NCBI GenBank assembly: GCA_035552095.1
Contig: DASZMA010000059.1
Location: 1 to 64,000, forward strand
Length of the DNA: 64,000 bases
Direction of reading: 5' to 3'
Origin: Bog-473 sp035552095
GTDB taxonomy: Bacteria; Actinomycetota; Acidimicrobiia; Acidimicrobiales; RAAP-2
Each line of letters starts with the position of its first letter. The stretch's first letter is position 1. Under the pieces are notes generated by a model. The model did no database searches and was not told the DNA's origin. It saw only the letters and a list, made by a program, of their open reading frames with translations. This document shows, in pieces, positions 1-7,496 of this stretch. The position numbers and the translations under genes are program-made.

Positions 1-100
1 CCCGCGCCGCTTTGACTTTGGCCGGGTTGGTCCGCCGAGCGGCGGCCGGTGGCACCGGCTCGTCGTCGAAAGCACTCAACGGACGCTCGTCATCGGTCAT
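1..100 (-). CDS. 5' end of an unidentified protein
   Basis: Only the first 33 codons are inside the window; the gene continues beyond base 1. The ATG at 98-100 (minus strand) is preceded by a good ribosome binding site, GGGAGGTGCC read on the minus strand (101-110). The visible peptide starts MTDDERPLSAFDDEPVPPAA and continues into a basic stretch, so it looks like an acidic, proline-rich disordered N-terminus. No family can be named from this. It is transcribed away from the TnpB gene. Confidence 0.6.
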   Translation of the reverse strand, partial: MTDDERPLSAFDDEPVPPAAARRTNPAKVKAAR

Positions 101-477
101 GGCACCTCCCTGCGGCTGGCTTGGTATTTAATGTAACACTAACGATATATCACAATACATTGTCGATGTCACGCGAAAGTTCAGTAAGTGAAACACGGAT
201 GCGTATAAAGACTCGCCTCGCGATCCAATTTGGGAGGTAGCCCGATCGGTCTGGCGGCGAGCCCTAGCCCATTGACTCACAGCGGTTGGGAGCTGGGATC
301 GCGAGCAGGCAAGGGCTCGCCGGCAGTCGTTCGGGCGGATTCACCATTAATGCTGCGCGAGGTGCCTCCAGATCGATACACCCCTTCGGCATACTGACCA
401 CTGTGATTGCTTCCAATCGCTCCTCCCTTCGTGTGGGCTCGGCCAAGCTGGTGGTTGACGGGACTGATGAGATCCTG
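101..477. other. AT-richer gap between a partial gene and tnpB
   Basis: This stretch is clearly richer in A+T than the rest of the window, especially 120-225. It must hold the promoter of the minus-strand gene and probably the left boundary of the TnpB element. A short dyad, ACAAT-AC-ATTGT, lies at 152-163. A purine-rich GGGAGGTAG at 231-239 is not followed by a suitable start codon. No terminal repeats or TnpA gene are visible. The tnpB reading frame is open back to a TTG at 286, but that extension does not look like protein. Confidence 0.4.
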
Positions 478-1836
478 GTGCGCAAGGCTGAGATTGCACT
501 TACACCCACCCGGGTCCAAGGTCGCACCCTGGACTCCCTGCTTGAGTGGTCACGCCAGATCTACAACGGCGCTCTCCAGCACCGTCGGGACGCCTGGCGG
601 ATCGCCCAGGTCTCCCTGAGTCGTTTTGACCAGTTCGCTGAGCTTTCGACATTGCGAGAGAATCATCCACAGGCAGTCCGCTTTGGAATCCAACCCATGC
701 GGGGCGCGCTATCGCTCGTCGACGAGGCCTTTGCCGGTTTCTTCCGGCGTGTCGACGAGGGAGGGAAGGCCGGCTACCCCCGCTTTCGATCACGGGGGCG
801 ATTTCGGAGCGTCTGTTACGACGAGCCAAAAAATTGGACGCTCCGGGGTCTGAACTCGGGCTTGAAAAGTCATGGGGCGCCCGCTCGGGTCCTCTACGTC
901 CAAGGGGTGGGTGAGTTCACACTTTCGAAGCGTGGAGCCCGCCAGCTTTCTCGGTTCCTCGCCCGGGGCGGGGAGCCCCGGACCCTGACCATCACCAGGA
1001 CGCGCACGGGGTCCTGGCGGGCGACGGTCGGTTTCCGAGGTGTGCATGCGATGCCGCTTCCGGAGAACACACAGGTGGGCGGTGTTGACCGGGGCGTCAC
1101 CATCACCGCCGCCCTGCCTGATGGAACCCTGCTGCGTTGCCCCGAGTTCCTCAAGGGGGCCCGAGAGGAGATCGGCGCCCTGCAGAGGGAGCGCGAGATG
1201 CACCAGCCGTTCTCCTCTGAGTGGAAGAAGGCCAACAAGGCGATCGCCAAGACCTACGCACGAGCGCATCGGCGCTCGGAGAACTGGGCCCGCCACACTG
1301 CCAGAGAGGTCGTGGCCCGCTATGGGGTAATCAGCCTGGAAGACCTGAGCCTCACCAATATGACCAAATCGGCCAAGGGCACAGTCGAGCGCCCTGGGAA
1401 AGGAGTAGCCGCCAAGAAAGGACTGAACCGGAGCCTCCAAGACGCCGCGCTCGGAAGACTCGCCTACTGGATCAGCGTCAAAGCGGAAGAGGCTGGACGC
1501 AGAGTCTGGAAGGTGGATCCGAAGAACTCATCGCGCCAGTGCGCCGCCTGCGGGCATACCGAAGCAGCCAACCGGCACCGGGCCCAGTTCGCCTGCCGTA
1601 GGTGTGGCCACCATGAGCACGCCGACGTCAACGCAGCCCAGGTCATCAGCGCCCGGGGCGAGAGTGCCGACGCCCGTTGGCGCGACGCTGGGTCCCCGCT
1701 TCTCAACCGTTCGGTGTCTAAGAGCCAACGGCGCAGACCCACTATGGTGGTTCCAATAGCGATCCCGAACATGAACGAACCAGGTACAGGACAAAACCAC
1801 GGGGCCGGGTCGGCTCCTGACGCAGCAGTCGCGTGA
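478..1836 (+). CDS. tnpB: RNA-guided endonuclease TnpB (IS200/IS605-IS607 type)
   Basis: TnpB proteins are RNA-guided DNA nucleases carried by IS200/IS605 and IS607 elements; they cut the empty donor site using an omega RNA made from the element's right end. From the GTG at 478 the product is 452 residues and begins MRKAEIALTPTRVQGRTLD, matching the usual TnpB N-terminus. The RuvC triad is complete: D204 (GVDRGV), E288 (SLEDLS) and D383 (HADVNAA). The zinc ribbon has C355/C358 and C373/C376. The enzyme therefore looks intact. No TnpA transposase or serine recombinase lies beside it in the window, so this is a stand-alone TnpB. The last 55 or so residues after the third catalytic Asp are low in recognisable similarity and may overlap the omega RNA. 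The open frame extends to 286 (TTG). Confidence 0.9.
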   Translation: MRKAEIALTPTRVQGRTLDSLLEWSRQIYNGALQHRRDAWRIAQVSLSRFDQFAELSTLRENHPQAVRFGIQPMRGALSLVDEAFAGFFRRVDEGGKAGYPRFRSRGRFRSVCYDEPKNWTLRGLNSGLKSHGAPARVLYVQGVGEFTLSKRGARQLSRFLARGGEPRTLTITRTRTGSWRATVGFRGVHAMPLPENTQVGGVDRGVTITAALPDGTLLRCPEFLKGAREEIGALQREREMHQPFSSEWKKANKAIAKTYARAHRRSENWARHTAREVVARYGVISLEDLSLTNMTKSAKGTVERPGKGVAAKKGLNRSLQDAALGRLAYWISVKAEEAGRRVWKVDPKNSSRQCAACGHTEAANRHRAQFACRRCGHHEHADVNAAQVISARGESADARWRDAGSPLLNRSVSKSQRRRPTMVVPIAIPNMNEPGTGQNHGAGSAPDAAVA

Positions 1837-2003
1837 TGCGCGATCCGTCTAGCGACAGACCCTCGGAAACGAGAGATCAATCGCCGGTGATCTGGCGGTG
1901 TATTCGCTGTGGCGCCCTGGTGCACGTGTCGAACGAACGCACGCCGGCCGCGTGGTGTGCCCGCTGCGGGAGGTTCTCCGAAGCCACCCGCGACGGGGGC
2001 TGA
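1836..2003 (+). CDS. small zinc-ribbon protein (55 aa)
   Basis: The ATG shares one base with the tnpB stop (TGATG, stop at 1834-1836), an arrangement that favours coupled translation. The product is 55 residues: a polar N-terminus, then two knuckles, CIRC and CARC, 21 residues apart from first to third cysteine, which would bind one zinc ion. Its function is not recognised. It could be a resident gene whose upstream part was displaced by the TnpB element, or a chance frame inside the element's right end. The CxxC pair makes chance less likely. It ends 16 bp before the convergent nitronate monooxygenase gene. Confidence 0.45.
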   Translation: MRDPSSDRPSETRDQSPVIWRCIRCGALVHVSNERTPAAWCARCGRFSEATRDGG

Positions 2004-2019
2004 CCAGCGGCGAGCGCGC

Positions 2020-2985
2020 CTAGCGCAGTGCGGGCAGGCGGTCGAGCGCGGCCTCGGCCTCGGCCACGAATCGGCGCACCAGCTCACCGGCCGGAACCAG
2101 CTCGCTGATGGCTCCGACCCCCTGCCCGGCGGGGTAGCACTCCTGGTCGACGTCGACGCCGTCGGTGAAGGAGTCGCCGCCGAGATGCATGACGCCCGAG
2201 CTGTAGGCCAGACCCAGCTGCTCGGGGAACTTCTTGAGCTCTTCGGGATGGGACTCGAAGTGATCGGTGTAGGCGTTGCGCACCACCCGCATGGTCTTGC
2301 CCGAATAGGCCCGGCTCACGGTGGTCTGGTCCTCGCGGCTGGAGAGCAGTTTCTCCTTGTAGCCCAGCACGCCGCGGGCCTCGGGGGTGGCGATGAAGCG
2401 GGTGCCGACCCAGATGCCGTCAGCGCCCAGGGCCAACGCGGCGGCCAGGCCGCGGCCGTCGAAGATGCCACCGGCCGCCACCACGGGCACCCGGTCACCG
2501 ACGGCGTCGACGATCTGGGGGATCAAGGGGAACGAGGCCACCTGCCCGGTGTGGCCCCCGGCCTCGGTGCCCTGGGCCACCACCAGGTCGCACCCGGCCT
2601 CGACCGCCCGCACGGCGTGCTCGACCTTGCCGCACATGCTGACCACGATCACGTTGTTGCGGTGGCACTGGTCAACCACCTCGGTGGGCACGCCCAGGCC
2701 GGCCACGAAAGCGGTGGCGCCACCTTCAATGATCATCTGCACCTGTTCGCTCATGCCGCCGGGCATGGCGGTGAGAAGGTCCACCCCGAACGGTTTGTCG
2801 GTGGCCTTGCGCACGGCGGAGATCTCCTCCTCCATCTTCTCGTTGCCCATGGTGGAGGCACCGAGGCAGCCGAAGCCGCCGGCGGCCGAGACGGCGGTCA
2901 CCAGTTCGGAGTACGACACGCCACCCATGCCGGCCAGCATCACGGGGTGCTCCACGCCGAGCAGCTCGGTCAGTCGCGTACGCAT
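2020..2985 (-). CDS. nitronate monooxygenase family protein
   Basis: This is an FMN-dependent TIM-barrel enzyme of the nitronate monooxygenase (2-nitropropane dioxygenase) family, which oxidises alkyl nitronates and in some members acts as an enoyl-ACP reductase. The 321-residue length fits. Family signatures include the N-terminal VEHPVMLAGMGGVS, the loop AQGTEAGGHTGQ with the catalytic-type histidine, and the FMN phosphate region AAGGIFDGRGLAAALALGADGIWVGTRF. The ATG at 2985 has GGAAGG just upstream, inside the end of nhaA; only 4 bp separate the two genes, so they are co-transcribed. The substrate cannot be predicted. Confidence 0.85.
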   Translation of the reverse strand: MRTRLTELLGVEHPVMLAGMGGVSYSELVTAVSAAGGFGCLGASTMGNEKMEEEISAVRKATDKPFGVDLLTAMPGGMSEQVQMIIEGGATAFVAGLGVPTEVVDQCHRNNVIVVSMCGKVEHAVRAVEAGCDLVVAQGTEAGGHTGQVASFPLIPQIVDAVGDRVPVVAAGGIFDGRGLAAALALGADGIWVGTRFIATPEARGVLGYKEKLLSSREDQTTVSRAYSGKTMRVVRNAYTDHFESHPEELKKFPEQLGLAYSSGVMHLGGDSFTDGVDVDQECYPAGQGVGAISELVPAGELVRRFVAEAEAALDRLPALR

Positions 2986-2989
2986 GGGA

Positions 2990-4315
2990 TCAGCCTTCCT
3001 TCACGTCGTGGTCCTCTGGAGGGGTGAGCAGGGCGCCGGGCGCCGCCGGGACCGTAGCGCGGGCGAGGCTCTCCGCGGGAGTTCGCAGCCCCCGCCCCGC
3101 CGTCCGGCCCCCCGTCCGGCCGGCGCTGAAGAGGACGGTGGCACCCAGGAGGGCCGCGCCCAGGGTGCCCAGGAGGAGGCCGACCTGGGCGCCGGCGAAG
3201 AGGGTCGAATGGCCGAAGACGGCGTGGGCGAACAGCAGGGGAACCGTGAGGCCCATGCCGCAGAGGAGGGCGATCCCGATCATCTGCCGCCAGCTGGTCC
3301 GTTCGGGCAGGTTGCACACACCGAGGCGGACCATGACCAACACGGCCAGCGTGATGCCCAGCATCTTGCCCACCGTGCGGGCGGTGAAGGTCGCCGTGAC
3401 TACCGACGTGGCCGCCGAGTGGTGCCACAGGGCGCCGGTGAGGAGCACGCCGCCATTGGCCAGGACGAAGAGCGGCAGCACCACGTAGCTGGAGAGCGCG
3501 TGTACCGGCCCTTCGAGGCGTCTCCCGGCCCGGGCCCCGCCGGCGACGGGGACCAGCAGTCCCACGAACGCTCCGGCCAGGGACGGCTCGATCCCGCCGC
3601 GCACGAAGAGGTACCAGACCACGATGGCCGCCACCACGTAGGGCCACCAGGCCTGACGCACCGTGCGCCGGAGTAGGGCGACCGCGCCCAGAGCAATCAC
3701 CCCGCCCACCAGCCACCACAGCTGCAGGCGGGTGGAGGCCACGACGGCCAGGACGACCACCGAGGCGACGTCGTCGGCGATGGCCAGGGCGAGAACGAAG
3801 GTACGCAGCGGGCGGGGCACCCGGGCGCCCAGCAGGGCGATGGCCCCGAGCGTGAAGGCCACGTCGGTGGCCATCGGGATGCCCCAACCCCGAGCGACGC
3901 CGCCGACCGGATGCAGCACCGCGACCGTGATGAGGTAGACCAAGGCGGCGCCCGCCATGCCACCCAGCGCGGCGACGGCGGGGAGGAGGGCATTGCGGGC
4001 GTCCCGCAGGGAGCCGTCGGCCACCTCGCGTCCGATCTCGAGGCCGATGGCCAAGAAGAAGATGGTCATCAGCCCGTTGTCGATCTCGTTGGCCACGGTG
4101 TGGAGCGCCGGGGGCACCGGCTCGGTGTGGCTGGTGACCGTGTGGGCCCAGGCCGAGAAATAGGAGTGGGGATCGGCGTTGGCCCAGACCAACGCGGCCA
4201 GCAGTGCCCCCACCAGGACGAGGCCGCCCGCCATCTCGGTCTGACCGAATTGGGTCAGCGCATCGGCCCACGCCAGAGGGTGCCAAGCCGGTGGCGCCGA
4301 ATGCCCGGAACGCAT
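2990..4315 (-). CDS. nhaA: Na+/H+ antiporter NhaA
   Basis: NhaA exchanges cytoplasmic sodium for external protons in the inner membrane. From the ATG at 4315 the protein has 441 residues (MRSGHSAPPAWHPL), close to the family length, with about 11-12 hydrophobic segments. Diagnostic parts are the GLEIGREVADGSLRD segment, GWGIPMATDVAFTLGAIALLG and LALAIADDVASVVVLA, the last two carrying the aspartates of the ion site. The open frame reaches back to 4615 but that part runs antisense into the MFS gene and does not resemble protein. The gene is upstream of, and probably in one operon with, the nitronate monooxygenase. It diverges from the MFS gene across 70 bp. Confidence 0.9.
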   Translation of the reverse strand: MRSGHSAPPAWHPLAWADALTQFGQTEMAGGLVLVGALLAALVWANADPHSYFSAWAHTVTSHTEPVPPALHTVANEIDNGLMTIFFLAIGLEIGREVADGSLRDARNALLPAVAALGGMAGAALVYLITVAVLHPVGGVARGWGIPMATDVAFTLGAIALLGARVPRPLRTFVLALAIADDVASVVVLAVVASTRLQLWWLVGGVIALGAVALLRRTVRQAWWPYVVAAIVVWYLFVRGGIEPSLAGAFVGLLVPVAGGARAGRRLEGPVHALSSYVVLPLFVLANGGVLLTGALWHHSAATSVVTATFTARTVGKMLGITLAVLVMVRLGVCNLPERTSWRQMIGIALLCGMGLTVPLLFAHAVFGHSTLFAGAQVGLLLGTLGAALLGATVLFSAGRTGGRTAGRGLRTPAESLARATVPAAPGALLTPPEDHDVKEG

Positions 4316-4385
4316 CAGGTCATCCTTGCCGGTCCGGCCTGCCAAGATTGCACCCGGATGGACATCTTTGGGCTGAGCGGGGACC

Positions 4386-6470
4386 GTGGCTGACGGGGAG
4401 GTCGACGTGACCGCCGCCGCACCACCGGTGATGGAGCAGATCACCAAGCGCCGGCTGTGGTTCATCCTGGGCGCCCTCCTGCTCGGGATGCTCCTGGCCG
4501 CGTTGGACCAGACCATCGTCTCCACGGCGCTGCCGACCATTGTGGGGGAGCTGCACGGCGGGTCCCATCTGGCCTGGGTGGTCACGGCGTACCTGCTCAC
4601 CTCGACGGTCTCCACCCCGTTATGGGGGAAGCTGGGTGACCAGTACGGCCGGAAGTTCTTCTTTCAGGCGGCCATCGCCATCTTCATCGTGGGCTCGGCC
4701 CTGTCGGGGTTCAGCCACACCATGACCGAGCTGATCGCCTTCCGGGCCGTCCAGGGCCTGGGCGGCGGGGGGCTGATGGTGGGCGCCCAGACCATCATCG
4801 GCGATGTGGTCTCGCCGCGCGAGCGGGGCCGCTACATGGGGCTGTTCGGGGCCATGTTCGCCGTCGCCACCGTCATCGGCCCGCTCATCGGTGGGTTGTG
4901 CGTGACGTACCTGTCCTGGCGCTGGGTGTTCTATATCAACCTGCCGCTGGGGGTGCTGGCCCTCTTCGTGACCGGGACGGTCCTGCCGGGCGCCCTGCGC
5001 CGGGTGCACCACGCCATCGACTACGCCGGCACCGTCATGCTCTCTGGTGGTGCCACCCTGCTGATCATCTTCGCCAGTCTGGGTGGCATCTCGTGGTCGT
5101 GGGCCTCGACGCAGAGCATCGCCTGCGCGCTGGGCGGGGTGGTCCTCATCGTCCTCTTCCTGCTGGCCGAGCACCGGGCCAAGGAGCCGGTCATTCCGCT
5201 CCGGCTGTTCGGTGAGCGCGTCTTCTCTTCGGCCAGCGCCATCGGCTTCGTCATGGGGTTCGCCATGTTCGGCGCCCTGACCTTCCTGCCCCTCTTCCTG
5301 CAGAACGTGAAGGGCATCAGCCCCACCTTGTCCGGCCTGCGCATCCTGCCGCTCATGGGCGGCATGCTCGGCGCTTCGGTCATCTCCGGGCGCCTGGTGA
5401 CCCGGTGGGGCCGCTACAAGGTCTTTCCCGTCGTCGGCACGGCCATGATGACGTTGGGCGCCTACCTCATGTCCCTGATCGGCGTGCACACCGGGGCCTG
5501 GGTCATGGCCGCCTACATGTTCGTCTTCGGCATCGGCCTCGGGCTGATCATGCAGGTGCTGGTGGTGGCGGTCCAGAACGCGGTGTCGTACCAGGACCTC
5601 GGCGTGGCCACCTCGAGCGCCACCTTCTTCCGGGGGATCGGGGGCTGTTTCGGCACGGCCGTCTTCGGGGCCATTTACGCCAATGTGCTGACCGGCAAAC
5701 TGGCCCCGGTCGTCGCCTCCCTGCCCCGCGTCCACGGGGCCTCGGTCAACCTGCAGACCCAGGATCCCGCCGCGCTGACGCAGCTGCGCCGGGCCCTACC
5801 CACCGTGTACCACGAGGTCATCGCCGCCATCACCTTTGCCACCCAGCGGGTGTTCCTGGTGGCGGTGCCCATCGCCTTCGCCGCCTTCCTGCTCAGCTGG
5901 CTCCTGCCCGAGCGCGAGCTGCGCAAGACCGTGCAGACGGTCGACACCGGCGAGGCCTTCGGGCTGCAGGAGACCCGGTCGTCGCTCGAGGAAATTGAGC
6001 TGGCGCTGCATCGCTTCGCCAGCAAGGAGAACCGGGCTGAGCTCTACCAGACGCTGGCCAGCCGGGCCGGCATCGATCTGCCGCCGCGATCGTGCTGGCT
6101 CCTCTACCGCCTGGCTGACCAGCCGGCCGCCACCGTGCACGAAGTGGCCAGCCGGCTCAAGGTGGACAGCCAGATCATCCAACCCGGGGTCGACGGCCTG
6201 GTCTCGGCCGGCATGGTCGAAGAGGTCCAGCGGGGCACTGAGTGCGATCTGGCCCTGACGCCTGCGGGTTCCGACGCCATCGCCCGCCTGGTCGAGGCGC
6301 GCCGGAGCGGGTTGACCGAGCTGCTCGAGGGTTGGAATCCCCAAGAGCATCCCGAGGTCATTGAGATGGTCAAGGAGTTGGCGGGCGCGCTGCTGGCCGA
6401 CGACAAGCGGTTGGTGGCCGACGCGCTGCCCCAGACGGCCGCCGCCTCGAGCGGCGGGGGAGCGGCCTGA
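4386..6470 (+). CDS. DHA2-type MFS exporter fused to a MarR-like winged-helix domain
   Basis: Residues 20-510 or so are a 14-helix drug/proton antiporter of the DHA2 family: LDQTIVSTALPTIVGEL in helix 1, GKLGDQYGRKF in the 2-3 loop, and FRAVQGLGGGGLMVGAQTII. After the last helix, a soluble tail from about 525 to 694 contains a helix-turn-helix unit of MarR type: SCWLLYRLADQPAATVHEVA, then RLKVDSQIIQPGVDGLVSAG, then a wing-like segment ending LALTPAGSDAIARL. A tail of this kind on a transporter suggests a regulator tethered to the membrane or a domain used for dimerisation; its function is inferred only. The start is GTG with GAGCGGGG upstream. The stop is 4 bp from the convergent kinase gene. 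Confidence 0.85.
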   Translation: MADGEVDVTAAAPPVMEQITKRRLWFILGALLLGMLLAALDQTIVSTALPTIVGELHGGSHLAWVVTAYLLTSTVSTPLWGKLGDQYGRKFFFQAAIAIFIVGSALSGFSHTMTELIAFRAVQGLGGGGLMVGAQTIIGDVVSPRERGRYMGLFGAMFAVATVIGPLIGGLCVTYLSWRWVFYINLPLGVLALFVTGTVLPGALRRVHHAIDYAGTVMLSGGATLLIIFASLGGISWSWASTQSIACALGGVVLIVLFLLAEHRAKEPVIPLRLFGERVFSSASAIGFVMGFAMFGALTFLPLFLQNVKGISPTLSGLRILPLMGGMLGASVISGRLVTRWGRYKVFPVVGTAMMTLGAYLMSLIGVHTGAWVMAAYMFVFGIGLGLIMQVLVVAVQNAVSYQDLGVATSSATFFRGIGGCFGTAVFGAIYANVLTGKLAPVVASLPRVHGASVNLQTQDPAALTQLRRALPTVYHEVIAAITFATQRVFLVAVPIAFAAFLLSWLLPERELRKTVQTVDTGEAFGLQETRSSLEEIELALHRFASKENRAELYQTLASRAGIDLPPRSCWLLYRLADQPAATVHEVASRLKVDSQIIQPGVDGLVSAGMVEEVQRGTECDLALTPAGSDAIARLVEARRSGLTELLEGWNPQEHPEVIEMVKELAGALLADDKRLVADALPQTAAASSGGGAA

Positions 6471-6474
6471 CGGT

Positions 6475-7473
6475 TCACCCGTCCGAGAGGGCGGCCCGCA
6501 GGCGCTGTTGGGCGGCGTCGTCGGCGCCGAGGGCATCGAGGCCCAGCAGGGCGGCTCCCAGGACCGGTGGCGCGCTGAGCCGTCGCAACAGGGCGCGGGG
6601 CGCCACCGCCTGGATCCCGGCCGCCACCCGGGCGTGGAAGGCGACGTCGTCCGTGTCGAAGATGCCCCCGCCGAGCACGACCTCGACGTCCTCCCCGGCC
6701 ACGCCCAACCGGGTGATGGCGGCGGTGGCGAAGAGGACCACTTCGTCGGCCAGGATGTCGGCGGCCAGCCGCGACGGCTGGTCACCGTCAGTGGCAGCCC
6801 CGAGGAGGACGCGGGCCAACTCGAACAGCCGCCCGTAGCCGATCTCTCCGGTGTAGACGGCGGTCAGCACCGCCTCGGCGTCAACCTGCTCGAAGTGAGC
6901 GGCGACCCGTTGGCGCAGCAGGGTGGGCTGGCCCCGGCCGTCGCCGGCCCGCAGGGCCAGGCCCAGGGCGCGCACACCTAGCCACGAACCGCCCGGCGCG
7001 AAGTCGCCCGAGAGCTCGGCCAAGGCGGGGAAGCGGACCGACTGCCCGTCGGGCCCGACCCCGGCGCAGTTCAGCCCGGTGCCGCAGACCACGCCGATGC
7101 CCCAGTTCGCGATGGTGCCGGCCCGGGAGACGGCGAAGGTGTCGTTGCGCAGCAGATCGGTGCCGGTCCAGCCGCGCAGCGCAATGGCCGGGGCCAGACG
7201 GGCTTCGTCCACCGGCAGATCCAGGCCGGCCAGGCAGTAGACGCCGAGCGGGCACAGGGGGAAGGGGGGATCAGTGATGCCGGCGTCCCGGGTCACCGCC
7301 GCGATCACCTCGCCCAGCGCATCGAGCGCGCCGTCGAGTCCGACCAGTTGATGATTGCTCGGCCCGACCCGGGCCCGACCCAGCAGGGTGCCGTCGGCCG
7401 AGACGAGGACGGCGTCGGTTTTGGTGCTCCCGCCGTCGAGGGCCAGGAGGGCGGGTACCGGGTCGGAGCTCAC
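6475..7473 (-). CDS. BadF/BadG-type sugar kinase (N-acetylglucosamine kinase-like)
   Basis: This is a 332-residue ATPase of the BadF/BadG/BcrA/BcrD family whose best known members of this size are N-acetylglucosamine kinases. The actin-like ATP site shows phosphate-1 motif ALDGGSTKTDAVL, the catalytic-type aspartate in LLRNDTFAV, phosphate-2 motif GVVCGTGLNCAG and adenosine motif VVLGGGIFDT. It is divergent from a GH4 glycosidase, which suggests that the two handle one sugar. The start is GTG at 7473, with TACTAT on the minus strand six bases upstream and no ribosome binding site, so translation is probably leaderless. The exact sugar is not predicted. Confidence 0.8.
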   Translation of the reverse strand: MSSDPVPALLALDGGSTKTDAVLVSADGTLLGRARVGPSNHQLVGLDGALDALGEVIAAVTRDAGITDPPFPLCPLGVYCLAGLDLPVDEARLAPAIALRGWTGTDLLRNDTFAVSRAGTIANWGIGVVCGTGLNCAGVGPDGQSVRFPALAELSGDFAPGGSWLGVRALGLALRAGDGRGQPTLLRQRVAAHFEQVDAEAVLTAVYTGEIGYGRLFELARVLLGAATDGDQPSRLAADILADEVVLFATAAITRLGVAGEDVEVVLGGGIFDTDDVAFHARVAAGIQAVAPRALLRRLSAPPVLGAALLGLDALGADDAAQQRLRAALSDG

Positions 7474-7479
7474 GGACGG

Positions 7480-7489
7480 ATAGTAGGTT
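7480..7489. promoter_or_regulatory. overlapping divergent -10 boxes (kinase / GH4)
   Basis: On the plus strand TAGGTT (7484-7489) lies 7 bases before the GTG of the GH4 gene. On the minus strand TACTAT (7485 down to 7480) lies 6 bases before the GTG of the kinase gene. The whole intergenic space is 23 bp and holds no ribosome binding site on either side. The spacing fits leaderless transcripts in both directions from one symmetric element. Confidence 0.6.
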
Positions 7490-7496
7490 CCCGAGC

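Noticed and set aside
286..477. TTG start of tnpB at 286
   Set aside because: The 64 added residues do not match TnpB N-termini; similarity begins after GTG 478.
4316..4615. N-terminal extension of NhaA back to 4615
   Set aside because: The extension is antisense to the MFS transporter start and unlike NhaA; ATG 4315 gives the family length.
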